A DNA stretch of 25,712 nt from Lachnospiraceae bacterium UBA1778. Lineage in GTDB: Bacteria; Bacillota; Clostridia; Lachnospirales; Lachnospiraceae. Both the position numbers and the translations under genes were made by a program. The DNA is taken from positions 1 to 25,712 of the forward strand of contig DCGM01000037.1 of the NCBI GenBank assembly GCA_002315255.1. The letters run 5' to 3'. A model generated the notes under the pieces. The model worked only from the letters and a program-made list of their open reading frames with translations, was not told the DNA's origin and searched no databases. Of this stretch, positions 1 to 6,825 are shown one piece after another (the stretch's first letter is position 1; every line of letters starts with the position of its first letter).

Positions 1-189
1 AAGGCGCTCTTAAAGGATGCGATGAAATCACTTTCGCAGGCGGCTTCCTGTGCCGCTAATGGGGATTCGGAAGAATTCCTCACGGTCGACCTGATGGATG
101 CGTATGCTTCATTAGGAAAGATTATCGGAGAAGAGGTGGAAGATGATGTAATCAACCGCGTCTTTGAAAAATTCTGTATGGGAAAATAA
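1..189 (+). CDS. mnmE: MnmE (TrmE) tRNA modification GTPase, C-terminal end only
   Basis: Frame 1 is open from the window edge to TAA at 187-189 and encodes the last 62 residues. The tail reads EDDVINRVFEKFCMGK, matching the invariant MnmE C-terminus FC(I/M)GK, whose cysteine lies in the helical domain. The preceding stretch (LKDAMKSLSQAA and LMDAYASLGKIIGEEV) fits the same domain. MnmE is a G-protein that works with MnmG to install carboxymethylaminomethyl at C5 of U34 in certain tRNAs. The G domain lies upstream, outside the window. The next gene, mnmG, starts 22 bp downstream, the usual operon order. Identification is secure although only the end is present. Confidence 0.93.
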   Translation, partial: KALLKDAMKSLSQAASCAANGDSEEFLTVDLMDAYASLGKIIGEEVEDDVINRVFEKFCMGK

Positions 190-211
190 CCAGATCCGGG
201 GGCGTGTTCAA

Positions 212-2089
212 ATGCTTCAGATTGAAGAAAAATATGATATTGTCGTAATCGGCGCAGGCCATGCGGGATGTGAAGCTGCATTGGCCGGAGCCCGTTTAGG
301 ATGTTCTGTTATTATGTTTACGGTCAGCGTCGACTCTATCGCGCTGATGCCGTGCAATCCGAATATCGGCGGAAGGTCAAAAGGGCATCTGGTCCGGGAG
401 ATCGACGCATTGGGCGGCGAAATGGGTAAGAATATCGATAAGACTTTTATCCAGTCGAAGATGCTCAATGTCTCGAAAGGACCTGCGGTTCATTCGCTTC
501 GTGCGCAGGCTGACAAGCAGTGGTATACGCGCGAAATGCGGAAGACGCTGGAACAGACTGAAAACCTGACGATTCGCCAGGGAGAAGTGTCGAAGCTGAT
601 TGTGGAAGACGGTGTGGTGAAGGGAGTCGAAACTTTATCCGGCGCGCGTTATCTGGCGAAAGCAGTCATTATTACGACCGGCGTTTACTTAAAAGCGCGG
701 TGCATCTATGGCGATGTCAGCGAATACACCGGCCCGAACGGACTGAAAGCAGCCAATCATCTGTCGGATTCATTACTTGAATGCGGAATCGAACTTCGGC
801 GCTATAAGACCGGAACGCCGGCGCGGTTGGATGGCTCTACGATTGATTACAGTAAGATGGCAGAACAGAAGGGCGACAGAAGGATTGTGCCGTTCTCCTT
901 TGAAACCGATCCGGAGTCAATTCAGAAGGAGCAGGTTTCCTGCTGGCTGACGTATACGAACGAAGAAACGCATCGGATTATCCGGGAGAACATTGACCGG
1001 TCGCCGCTGTTTTCGGGAAATATCATAGGGACGGGGCCGCGATACTGCCCGTCGATAGAAGATAAGGTCGTCCGTTTTGCAGACAAGGATCGGCATCAGG
1101 TGTTCATTGAACCGGAGGGACTTTACACGCATGAGATGTATGTAGACGGAATGTCGTCGTCGCTTCCGGAAGACGTGCAGCATGCTATGTATCGGACGGT
1201 CGCCGGATTAGAGAATGCGAAGATCGTCCGCAATGCGTATGCGATTGAGTATGATTGCATCGACGCGCAGCAGCTGAAGCCGACGCTTGAGTTTAAAAAG
1301 ATTTCAGGGCTTTATTCGGCCGGCCAGTTTAACGGGTCTTCGGGATATGAAGAGGCGGCAGCCCAAGGATTGATTGCAGGCATCAATGCGGCGAAGCATC
1401 TTCAGAAAAAAGAGGAGCTGGTGCTGGACCGTTCGCAGGCGTACATCGGAGTTTTGATCGATGATCTCGTAACGAAGGAAAACAGCGAGCCTTATCGGAT
1501 GATGACGTCGCGGGCCGAGTACCGTCTGATCCTTCGTCAGGACAATGCGGATCAGCGGCTTACGAAGATCGGGTATGAAATCGGGTTGATTTCGGAAGAA
1601 AGATATCGTGGGTTTAACGAATACTTGGAAGAAGTCGCGAAAGAGAAAGAACGAGTAGAGCATACCATCGTCGGACAGACAAAGAAGGTTCAGGAATTCA
1701 TGAATTCGGTTGGCGCGACAGAACTGAAGTCGGGCGCCTCTTTGGCGGAGCTGATCTGCCGGCCGGAACTGGACTATGACATCTTGGCGCCGATTGACCC
1801 GGACCGCCCTGCGCTTCCTGAGCGAGTACGCGACCAAGTTAATATTCAGATAAAGTACGCTGGTTATATCGAGCGTCAGGAGCGCCAGGTTGAACAGTTT
1901 AAGAAGATGGAAAATAAACGGATTCCGGACGACATCAATTATGATGATGTTCCGAGTCTCCGTATCGAGGCGGTTCAAAAGCTGAAGAAAATCAGACCTT
2001 CTTCTATCGGACAGGCTTCCCGTATTGCCGGTGTTTCACCGGCTGACGTTTCAGTCCTCCTCGTTTGGCTTCAGAGGAAGAAAGGATAA
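212..2089 (+). CDS. mnmG: MnmG (GidA), FAD-dependent tRNA U34 carboxymethylaminomethyl-modification enzyme
   Basis: The product is 625 aa, the normal family length. It binds FAD and NADH and, with MnmE, adds the cmnm5 group to U34 of tRNAs using methylene-tetrahydrofolate. Visible features are the Rossmann motif GAGHAG at residues 14-19, the PCNPNIGG stretch, family signature 1 (GPRYCPSIEDKVVRF) and signature 2 (AGQFNGSSGYEEAAAQG), with the helical C-terminal MnmE-binding domain after about residue 540. The open frame extends upstream to an ATG at 164, but that would overlap mnmE by 26 bp and add 16 non-conserved residues. ATG 212, behind a G-rich stretch at 197-203, gives the usual N-terminus just before the FAD motif. 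It lies between mnmE and rsmG in a likely operon. Confidence 0.95.
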   Translation: MLQIEEKYDIVVIGAGHAGCEAALAGARLGCSVIMFTVSVDSIALMPCNPNIGGRSKGHLVREIDALGGEMGKNIDKTFIQSKMLNVSKGPAVHSLRAQADKQWYTREMRKTLEQTENLTIRQGEVSKLIVEDGVVKGVETLSGARYLAKAVIITTGVYLKARCIYGDVSEYTGPNGLKAANHLSDSLLECGIELRRYKTGTPARLDGSTIDYSKMAEQKGDRRIVPFSFETDPESIQKEQVSCWLTYTNEETHRIIRENIDRSPLFSGNIIGTGPRYCPSIEDKVVRFADKDRHQVFIEPEGLYTHEMYVDGMSSSLPEDVQHAMYRTVAGLENAKIVRNAYAIEYDCIDAQQLKPTLEFKKISGLYSAGQFNGSSGYEEAAAQGLIAGINAAKHLQKKEELVLDRSQAYIGVLIDDLVTKENSEPYRMMTSRAEYRLILRQDNADQRLTKIGYEIGLISEERYRGFNEYLEEVAKEKERVEHTIVGQTKKVQEFMNSVGATELKSGASLAELICRPELDYDILAPIDPDRPALPERVRDQVNIQIKYAGYIERQERQVEQFKKMENKRIPDDINYDDVPSLRIEAVQKLKKIRPSSIGQASRIAGVSPADVSVLLVWLQRKKG

Positions 2090-2102
2090 GCAGGTTCTCA
2101 CA

Positions 2103-3002
2103 ATGAAGGAGCGCTTACTTAAAATAAAAGACGCGTTGAATCCTGTAACAGAAGTTCTGGGAAAAACTCTCGGAGGAAACTATCGTGACACTCTTAGAGG
2201 AGATTTCGGTGGGGCTCTTAGAGAGGCTTTTGCTGAAACACTTAGAGAGGATTTTACTGAAACACTTAGAGAGGATTTCAGTGAGACACTTAGTGAAGGC
2301 CTAAGCGAAACGCTTATAGGAGATGTTTGCGGGACGCTCAGTGAAACACAGGCGCGGCAGTTTGAGAAGTATTATGAGCTTCTGGTTCAGAAGAACGAGG
2401 TCATGAATCTCACCGCCATCACAGAGTTTGATGAGGTCCTCATCAAGCATTTTCTGGATTCTTGTGAAGCAGCGCCTCTGCTTCATGAAAATGCGTCGTT
2501 GATCGATGTTGGAACCGGCGCTGGATTTCCAGGGATTCCACTTAAGATCGTTCGGCCTGATGTTAAGGTTTGCCTGCTGGACGCACTCGCAAAGCGGATT
2601 GATTTTTTGAAAGAAGTCGTAGAAGCCCTTTCGCTTGAAGGTGTCGATTGTCTTCATGGACGCGCAGAAGACTTTGCCGGAAATGGGAGTTCTCCGAAGC
2701 TTCGTGAATCCTTTGATTATGCGGTTTCCAGGGCTGTCGCACAACTGTCCGTTCTGGCAGAATATTGTCTTCCGTTCGTTAAAGTCGGCGGGTTTTTTAT
2801 CGCATATAAATCAGGCGACATCGAAGAGGAACTGGCCGGCGCGGCGCACGCGTTGGAAGTGTTAGGCGGAAAGGTTTCGGAAGTTAAGCGATTCAGCCTC
2901 CCGAATGGTGACGAGCGGTCACTGGTGCTGATTCAAAAGATTTCTGAAACCCCGGCCGCATATCCGCGGAGAGCCGGAAAACCGACGAAGAAGCCGCTGT
3001 AA
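2103..3002 (+). CDS. rsmG: RsmG (GidB), 16S rRNA G527 N7-methyltransferase with a repeat-bearing N-terminal extension
   Basis: RsmG methylates N7 of G527 in 16S rRNA using SAM. The catalytic part is normal: an N-terminal helix ARQFEKYYELL (about 84-94), the family stretch NLTAIT (102-107), SAM-binding DVGTGAGFPG (135-144) and the conserved ending YPRRAGKPTKKPL. The protein is 299 aa, whereas family members are about 240. The excess is a run of octapeptides between residues 29 and 81 of the pattern xTLRxDFx, placed before the usual N-terminal helix (repeat listed separately). ATG 2103 was chosen because it lies 13 bp after mnmG. The longer frame from 2025 would overlap mnmG by 65 bp. AAAGGA at 2081-2086 is a distant ribosome site, so start confidence is moderate. 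Confidence 0.92.
   Translation: MKERLLKIKDALNPVTEVLGKTLGGNYRDTLRGDFGGALREAFAETLREDFTETLREDFSETLSEGLSETLIGDVCGTLSETQARQFEKYYELLVQKNEVMNLTAITEFDEVLIKHFLDSCEAAPLLHENASLIDVGTGAGFPGIPLKIVRPDVKVCLLDALAKRIDFLKEVVEALSLEGVDCLHGRAEDFAGNGSSPKLRESFDYAVSRAVAQLSVLAEYCLPFVKVGGFFIAYKSGDIEEELAGAAHALEVLGGKVSEVKRFSLPNGDERSLVLIQKISETPAAYPRRAGKPTKKPL
2187..2351 (+). repeat. In-frame 24-bp tandem repeat inside rsmG
   Basis: About seven degenerate 24-bp units encode the octapeptides DTLRGDFG, GALREAFA, ETLREDFT, ETLREDFS, ETLSEGLS, ETLIGDVC and a final GTLSETQ. Units three and four are nearly identical at DNA level (GAAACACTTAGAGAGGATTT), which indicates duplication by slippage or unequal recombination. All units keep the reading frame. 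The last one merges into the canonical LSE-Q start of the RsmG fold. Confidence 0.9.
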
Positions 3003-3052
3003 AAGAAATCCGGAAGAAGCTGAACCACAAAAGGAAAAGCCGGAAAACAAAT

Positions 3053-3072
3053 AATGTTCCACGTGGAACATT
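3053..3072. promoter_or_regulatory. parS: parS site 1 (ParB binding), upstream of parA
   Basis: The core TGTTCCACGTGGAACA (3055-3070) is a perfect 16-bp palindrome matching the bacterial parS consensus TGTTNCACGTGNAACA. Flanking AA and TT extend the dyad to 20 bp. It abuts the -35 element of the parA promoter, so ParB bound here could block transcription. A second copy lies just after parA. Confidence 0.93.
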
Positions 3073-3099
3073 GCGAAGAAGAAAATCTTATGCTATAAT
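3071..3099 (+). promoter_or_regulatory. parA promoter
   Basis: A -35 element TTGCGA (3071-3076) and -10 TATAAT (3094-3099) are separated by 17 bp. A TG one base before the -10 makes it an extended -10 promoter. The first two bases of the -35 are also the end of the parS dyad. A ribosome site AGGAG follows at 3141-3145, 6 bp before the parA ATG. Confidence 0.85.
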
Positions 3100-3151
3100 G
3101 CACATACTCAAATGTGCGCTGCTCATAAACATTAATTTATAGGAGTATCTG

Positions 3152-3907
3152 ATGGGAAGAATTATTGCGATTGCAAACCAGAAGGGTGGAGTCGGAAAGA
3201 CCACAACCTCAATTAATCTGTCAGCCGCATTGGCTGAGCGCGGCCAGAAGGTCCTTATTATCGATATGGATCCGCAAGGAAACTCTACCAGCGGCTACGG
3301 CGTTGAAAAAGGAAAGGTCAATACGATATATGACCTTTTAATCAATGACGTCAATATTCGCGAGTGTATCTATAAAGGTGTCTGCGAGAATGTTGATATC
3401 GTTACCTCTACAGTCGATTTAGCCGGCGCAGAGATTGAAATGCTGGAAATCGAACGCCATGAGTTTATTTTAAAGAAAAAGCTGATTCCGATCGAGAATG
3501 AATATGACTATATCATCATTGACTGCCCGCCGAGTTTAAACCTTCTGACGGTCAATGCATTGACAACGGCAAATTCTGTTATCGTCCCGATTCAGTGCGA
3601 GTTCTACGCAATGGAAGGATTAACCCAGCTGATGCACACGATTCAGCTTGTTCAGAAAAAACTGAACCCGTCGCTGGAGCTGGAAGGCGTTGTATTTACA
3701 ATGTTTGATGCCAGAACAAACCTTTCGCAGCAGGTCGTCGATAGCGTAAAGCAGTATCTGAAAGACAGAGTTTATGACACGATTATTCCGAGAAATGTCA
3801 GACTTGCCGAGGCGCCGAGCCACGGAATGTCGATTTTGGAATACGAACCTCATTCTGCAGGAGCGGAAGCTTATCGCAAGCTCGCAGACGAAGTAATGAA
3901 ATATTAA
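3152..3907 (+). CDS. parA: ParA (Soj) chromosome partitioning ATPase
   Basis: ParA is a 251-aa Walker-type ATPase that binds DNA nonspecifically as an ATP dimer and moves ParB-parS complexes. The deviant Walker A KGGVGKTT, including the signature lysine, is at residues 11-18. The switch I region IIDMDPQGN is near residue 40 and Walker B YIIIDCPPSLN near 115-125. Length and motifs fit chromosomal Soj rather than plasmid ParA, which usually carries an N-terminal HTH. The gene has its own promoter with a parS at the -35 and an AGGAG site. Its stop codon is directly followed by the second parS and then parB. No noc gene lies between rsmG and parA, unlike Bacillus subtilis. Confidence 0.96.
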   Translation: MGRIIAIANQKGGVGKTTTSINLSAALAERGQKVLIIDMDPQGNSTSGYGVEKGKVNTIYDLLINDVNIRECIYKGVCENVDIVTSTVDLAGAEIEMLEIERHEFILKKKLIPIENEYDYIIIDCPPSLNLLTVNALTTANSVIVPIQCEFYAMEGLTQLMHTIQLVQKKLNPSLELEGVVFTMFDARTNLSQQVVDSVKQYLKDRVYDTIIPRNVRLAEAPSHGMSILEYEPHSAGAEAYRKLADEVMKY

Positions 3908-3923
3908 TGTTCCACGTGGAACA
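3908..3923. promoter_or_regulatory. parS: parS site 2 between parA and parB
   Basis: TGTTCCACGTGGAACA is identical to the first site. It starts immediately after the parA stop codon (TAA 3905-3907) and ends 12 bp before the parB ATG, so the dyad lies in the translation-initiation leader of parB. The mRNA can form an 8-bp stem here. Confidence 0.93.
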
Positions 3924-3935
3924 TCGGGGGAAGAT

Positions 3936-4829
3936 ATGGCAGGAAAAAGCAAAGGGTTAGGAAAAGGTTTAGGATCTCTTTTAGGCGATGTTGCTGATAT
4001 TAACAGCATTTCGACCGTTTCTCCTATTTCAGAAGAAGATCTTAAGAACGAAAAAACCGTCAAGATCCGCATGGTTGAGCCGAATCGGGACCAGCCGAGA
4101 AAAGAATTTGACGAAGAATCATTGAAGGAATTATCCGAATCTATCGCGATTCATGGCATTATTCAACCATTAATCGTGGTAAAGAAGGACGATCATTATG
4201 AAATTATCGCCGGTGAACGCAGATGGCGTGCGGCGAAAATGGCCGGTCTTAAAGAAGTTCCTGTCATCGTAAAAGAGTATACGGAGCGAGAAATCGCTGA
4301 AATTTCTCTGATTGAAAACATTCAGAGAAAGGATTTGAACCCGGTTGAAGAAGCGGTGGCTTATCAGAAACTGATTGAGGATTATGGCTTAACGCAGGAA
4401 GAACTTGCAGAGCGTATTTCGAAAAACAGAACCGTGGTCACAAACACATTGCGTCTTTTGAAACTTCCAGAAGAAATCAAAGAGATGCTGATAACCGAAA
4501 AATTATCGACCGGACACGCAAAAGTAATCCTTGGTATTGAAGACGAGAAGAAGCAGCTGACGATCGCAGAGGCGATTGTTAAAGACAATTTAAGCGTACG
4601 CGACACTGAAAAACTGGTGAAGGAAGCTTCTTCTGAAAAGAAGAAAGAGAACGAAAAACCAAAGAAGCAGCTGAAGAATGAAGTCGCATACGAAAAAGTA
4701 GAAAAAGAGTTAAAAGAAAAACTCGGAACCAAAGTTTCAATCACGAGAAGCGACGATAATGCCGGCAAGATTGTGATTGATTTCTACTCTCTGGAAGATA
4801 TTGAAAGAATAATCGGACATATCAGCTAA
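3936..4829 (+). CDS. parB: ParB (Spo0J) chromosome partitioning CTPase / parS-binding protein
   Basis: ParB is 297 aa, loads at parS, hydrolyses CTP, slides and spreads, and is moved by ParA. The N-terminal GLGKGLGSLL (8-17) is the usual ParA-interacting basic leader. The CTP-binding part includes the GERR motif at 93-96 and ENIQRKDLNPVEEA (127-140). An HTH follows at about 152-175, with NRTVVTN where many relatives have SRxxVxN. A Lys/Glu-rich linker near 230-260 leads to the C-terminal dimerisation domain. The ATG at 3936 is preceded by GGGGGAAG. A parS lies 12 bp upstream, suggesting that binding of its own product could affect expression. Confidence 0.96.
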   Translation: MAGKSKGLGKGLGSLLGDVADINSISTVSPISEEDLKNEKTVKIRMVEPNRDQPRKEFDEESLKELSESIAIHGIIQPLIVVKKDDHYEIIAGERRWRAAKMAGLKEVPVIVKEYTEREIAEISLIENIQRKDLNPVEEAVAYQKLIEDYGLTQEELAERISKNRTVVTNTLRLLKLPEEIKEMLITEKLSTGHAKVILGIEDEKKQLTIAEAIVKDNLSVRDTEKLVKEASSEKKKENEKPKKQLKNEVAYEKVEKELKEKLGTKVSITRSDDNAGKIVIDFYSLEDIERIIGHIS

Positions 4830-4837
4830 GGAGACTT

Positions 4838-5350
4838 ATGGAGTTCTTAAACACGATCCTTTCTTGGATTAGCGAAAATGCTGCAATAGTGTTAGCAGGA
4901 TGCATCATCATTTGCATCCTGCTGCTTGTTTTAATCTGCGTCTTATTTGTAAAGAACGGAAAGCTGAATAAACGGCTGGCCGTTTTTATGCAGGGTGCAA
5001 GCGGCTTATCTCTCGAAGAGTCCTTGAAGCAGGTGGTTGAGGACAATAAAAAGGTTAAGACGCAGCTTAAAAACAATGTGGATGAAATCGTCAGGCTGAA
5101 TGAGAATATGCTGACATCTTATCGAAAAATCGGCGTAGTAAAATTCAATGCATTTCCTGGAATGGCAGGAAAAATGAGTTCGAGTGTGGCATTGCTTAAT
5201 AACGAAAACAACGGCGTGGTTATCAGTACGCTCCATGGTCAGGAAGGCTGCTATACATATGTGAAAGAAATCATGAACGGAAAATCAGTCACACCTTTGA
5301 CTGCCGAAGACGAAGAAGCGCTGAAAGCGGCACTTCAGATGCAGGTGTAA
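4838..5350 (+). CDS. DUF4446 family membrane-anchored protein
   Basis: This 170-aa protein has one N-terminal transmembrane segment (about residues 13-38), then a helical, probably coiled-coil stretch (about 55-95), then a small soluble domain containing YRKIGVVKFNAFPGMAGKMS and an S-V-A-L-L pattern, typical of DUF4446. The family is often found directly downstream of parB in Clostridia and has no established role. The gene begins 8 bp after parB, with AAGGAG overlapping the parB stop (4828-4833), so it is almost certainly co-transcribed with parAB. A membrane link to segregation or cell division is possible but is only an inference from position. Confidence 0.85.
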   Translation: MEFLNTILSWISENAAIVLAGCIIICILLLVLICVLFVKNGKLNKRLAVFMQGASGLSLEESLKQVVEDNKKVKTQLKNNVDEIVRLNENMLTSYRKIGVVKFNAFPGMAGKMSSSVALLNNENNGVVISTLHGQEGCYTYVKEIMNGKSVTPLTAEDEEALKAALQMQV

Positions 5351-5392
5351 AGCCTCAGTCCAAATGCTAAGAATTATATTTACGTGGGTATT

Positions 5393-5540
5393 CAGAAACA
5401 ACATATCTATTATATATGCCGTGAAAATGCAGAAACCACATAACTACTATATATGTCGTGAAAATGCAGAAACAAAATAACCACTATATATGCTGTGGGA
5501 ATTCAGAAACAACGAACCTACTATATATGCTATGGAAAAT
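5393..5540. repeat. Four 37-bp direct tandem repeats
   Basis: Copies lie at 5393-5429, 5430-5466, 5467-5503 and 5504-5540. Each starts CAGAAA and carries a TATATATG core followed by a G-rich end. A fifth copy begins at 5541 (CAGAAATAGC) and decays, and a degenerate partial copy precedes the array (about 5370-5392). At 5567-5579 an inverted match to the ACTACTATAT part occurs. There are no spacers, so this is not a CRISPR. It fills most of the 282-bp gap between DUF4446 and the dehydrogenase. Confidence 0.9.
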
Positions 5541-5632
5541 CAGAAATAGCGGCCAACCCTAACTAAATATAGTAGTAATTGGAATTTATGCGAAGCACGC
5601 ACTAACTGAAACAAGCACCGAAAGAGGACATA

Positions 5633-6631
5633 ATGAAGAATATTTTGGTTACTATTCCGATTTTGGAAGAACAACGGATTGAACTGGAAGCAACGGTGAA
5701 GGGCGGCAAGCATGAATGCCGCTTCTATTATGCGCAGCGAAACCGAAACCTTCCGAGCTCTTTCTTTGAAAAGGAAGTCGCGAAAAACAGCGAGAATATT
5801 CCGAACGATATTCATGTCGTCTTGGGCGACATGAGACCGGAAGAACTTAAACCGTTTTATAACACATTGGAGGTGCTGAATATCGCCTCTGCGGGATACG
5901 ACGGATATACCGGCTTGGACGTTCTCAGAAAGGAATGCCATCTCTGCAATGTAGTCGGCGCCTATCATGACATTGTTTCGGAGCAGATGCTGGCTCTTAC
6001 ATTTGCGGTCTGCAGAAACATGGGCGCGACATGGAAGTCTCAAGAAGAGCATAAATGGCAGCACCCGGGACCGATGAAGGCGATCTCGGAATCGGTTTGC
6101 GTAGTGGTCGGACTAGGCGATATCGGCTCGGCCTATGCGCGAAAGATGAAAGCGCTTGGCGCGACAGTCATCGGAGTCCGCAAAAGCAATCGGGAAAAAC
6201 CGGACTGTTTAGATGAACAGTATACCGTAGATCACTTGGACGAGGTCCTGCCTCACGCAGACATATTGGCATTAGTAGCACCTTCGAACCATGAAACAGA
6301 CTACCTGATCAACGAGAAGCGCATGTTAACGATGAAAGAGGACTGCGTGATCGTGAACGTCGGACGGGGAAATATTCTGGACGAGAAGGCATTGATCAAA
6401 CAGCTGGGACAAGGAAAATTCAAAGGAGTCGGACTCGACGTCATGTCGGTCGAACCGCTTCCGGCGGATAATCCGCTTTGGGATGCACCGCGCGTTATCA
6501 TTACGCCGCATACCGGCGGAGCATGGCAACCCAGAACGCAGAGAGAAATATTTGAGATTTTAAAGGACAATCTTTACCGTTGGGATCGCGGCGAGAAACT
6601 CACGCACGAAGCGGACCGCGGGTTGAATTAA
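5633..6631 (+). CDS. D-isomer-specific 2-hydroxyacid dehydrogenase family protein
   Basis: This 332-aa NAD(P)-dependent oxidoreductase is of the family that reduces 2-keto acids to D-2-hydroxy acids. The dinucleotide-binding motif GLGDIG is at residues 160-165. Catalytic residues can be placed as Arg245 (NVGRG), Glu274 (DVMSVEPL) and His293 (TPHTGG). The end of beta-2 carries VRKS (182-185) without the usual acidic residue, which suggests NADP(H) preference. The substrate cannot be read from sequence. Glyoxylate or hydroxypyruvate reductase-type activity is one option. The ATG follows GAGGAC at a suitable distance. The gene stands alone, after the 37-bp array and before a convergent hairpin. 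Confidence 0.88.
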   Translation: MKNILVTIPILEEQRIELEATVKGGKHECRFYYAQRNRNLPSSFFEKEVAKNSENIPNDIHVVLGDMRPEELKPFYNTLEVLNIASAGYDGYTGLDVLRKECHLCNVVGAYHDIVSEQMLALTFAVCRNMGATWKSQEEHKWQHPGPMKAISESVCVVVGLGDIGSAYARKMKALGATVIGVRKSNREKPDCLDEQYTVDHLDEVLPHADILALVAPSNHETDYLINEKRMLTMKEDCVIVNVGRGNILDEKALIKQLGQGKFKGVGLDVMSVEPLPADNPLWDAPRVIITPHTGGAWQPRTQREIFEILKDNLYRWDRGEKLTHEADRGLN

Positions 6632-6636
6632 AATGA

Positions 6637-6668
6637 AGCAGGGGCCGGTCATTTGACCGGCCCCTGCT
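6637..6668. terminator. Strong hairpin shared by convergent dehydrogenase and mnmA
   Basis: A 15-bp perfect stem (AGCAGGGGCCGGTCA and its complement) is separated by only TT, which folds into a small loop. On the plus strand it is followed by ACGTATAA, with no T-run. On the minus strand it is followed by TCATTTTAATT, so it suits termination of mnmA better, about 150 bp after the mnmA stop. It probably acts in both directions. Confidence 0.75.
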
Positions 6669-6708
6669 ACGTATAACCCTGCTTCGCGTAAACCCTGTTT
6701 CGAAGAAA
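6662..6708. repeat. Three 15-16 bp degenerate tandem copies
   Basis: CCCTGCTACGTATAA, CCCTGCTTCGCGTAAA and CCCTGTTTCGAAGAAA follow each other directly. The first overlaps the 3' arm of the hairpin at 6637-6668, so the array may have grown from it. Confidence 0.65.
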
Positions 6709-6793
6709 GATGCATTATCAAGTAAAAAAGGATACGCAGGAAACACAAAAAAAGCGAACAAATGTTCTGTTGAGAAAATATCTATTAGTATTC

Positions 6794-6825
6794 AACTCTA
6801 TCAAGAAATAACTCTATTAAGAAAC
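6794..6825. repeat. 16-bp tandem duplication across the mnmA stop codon
   Basis: AACTCTATCAAGAAAT (6794-6809) is followed directly by AACTCTATTAAGAAAC (6810-6825). The second copy contains the mnmA stop (complement of 6817-6819). A duplication at this point could have set the present C-terminus of MnmA. Confidence 0.65.

Noticed and set aside
1304..1978. 224-aa minus-strand ORF inside mnmG
   Set aside because: It is an antisense shadow of a strongly conserved gene, with no ribosome site and no recognisable motif.
5393..5540. 37-bp repeats as a CRISPR array
   Set aside because: Repeats are directly contiguous with no spacers, and no cas genes are near.
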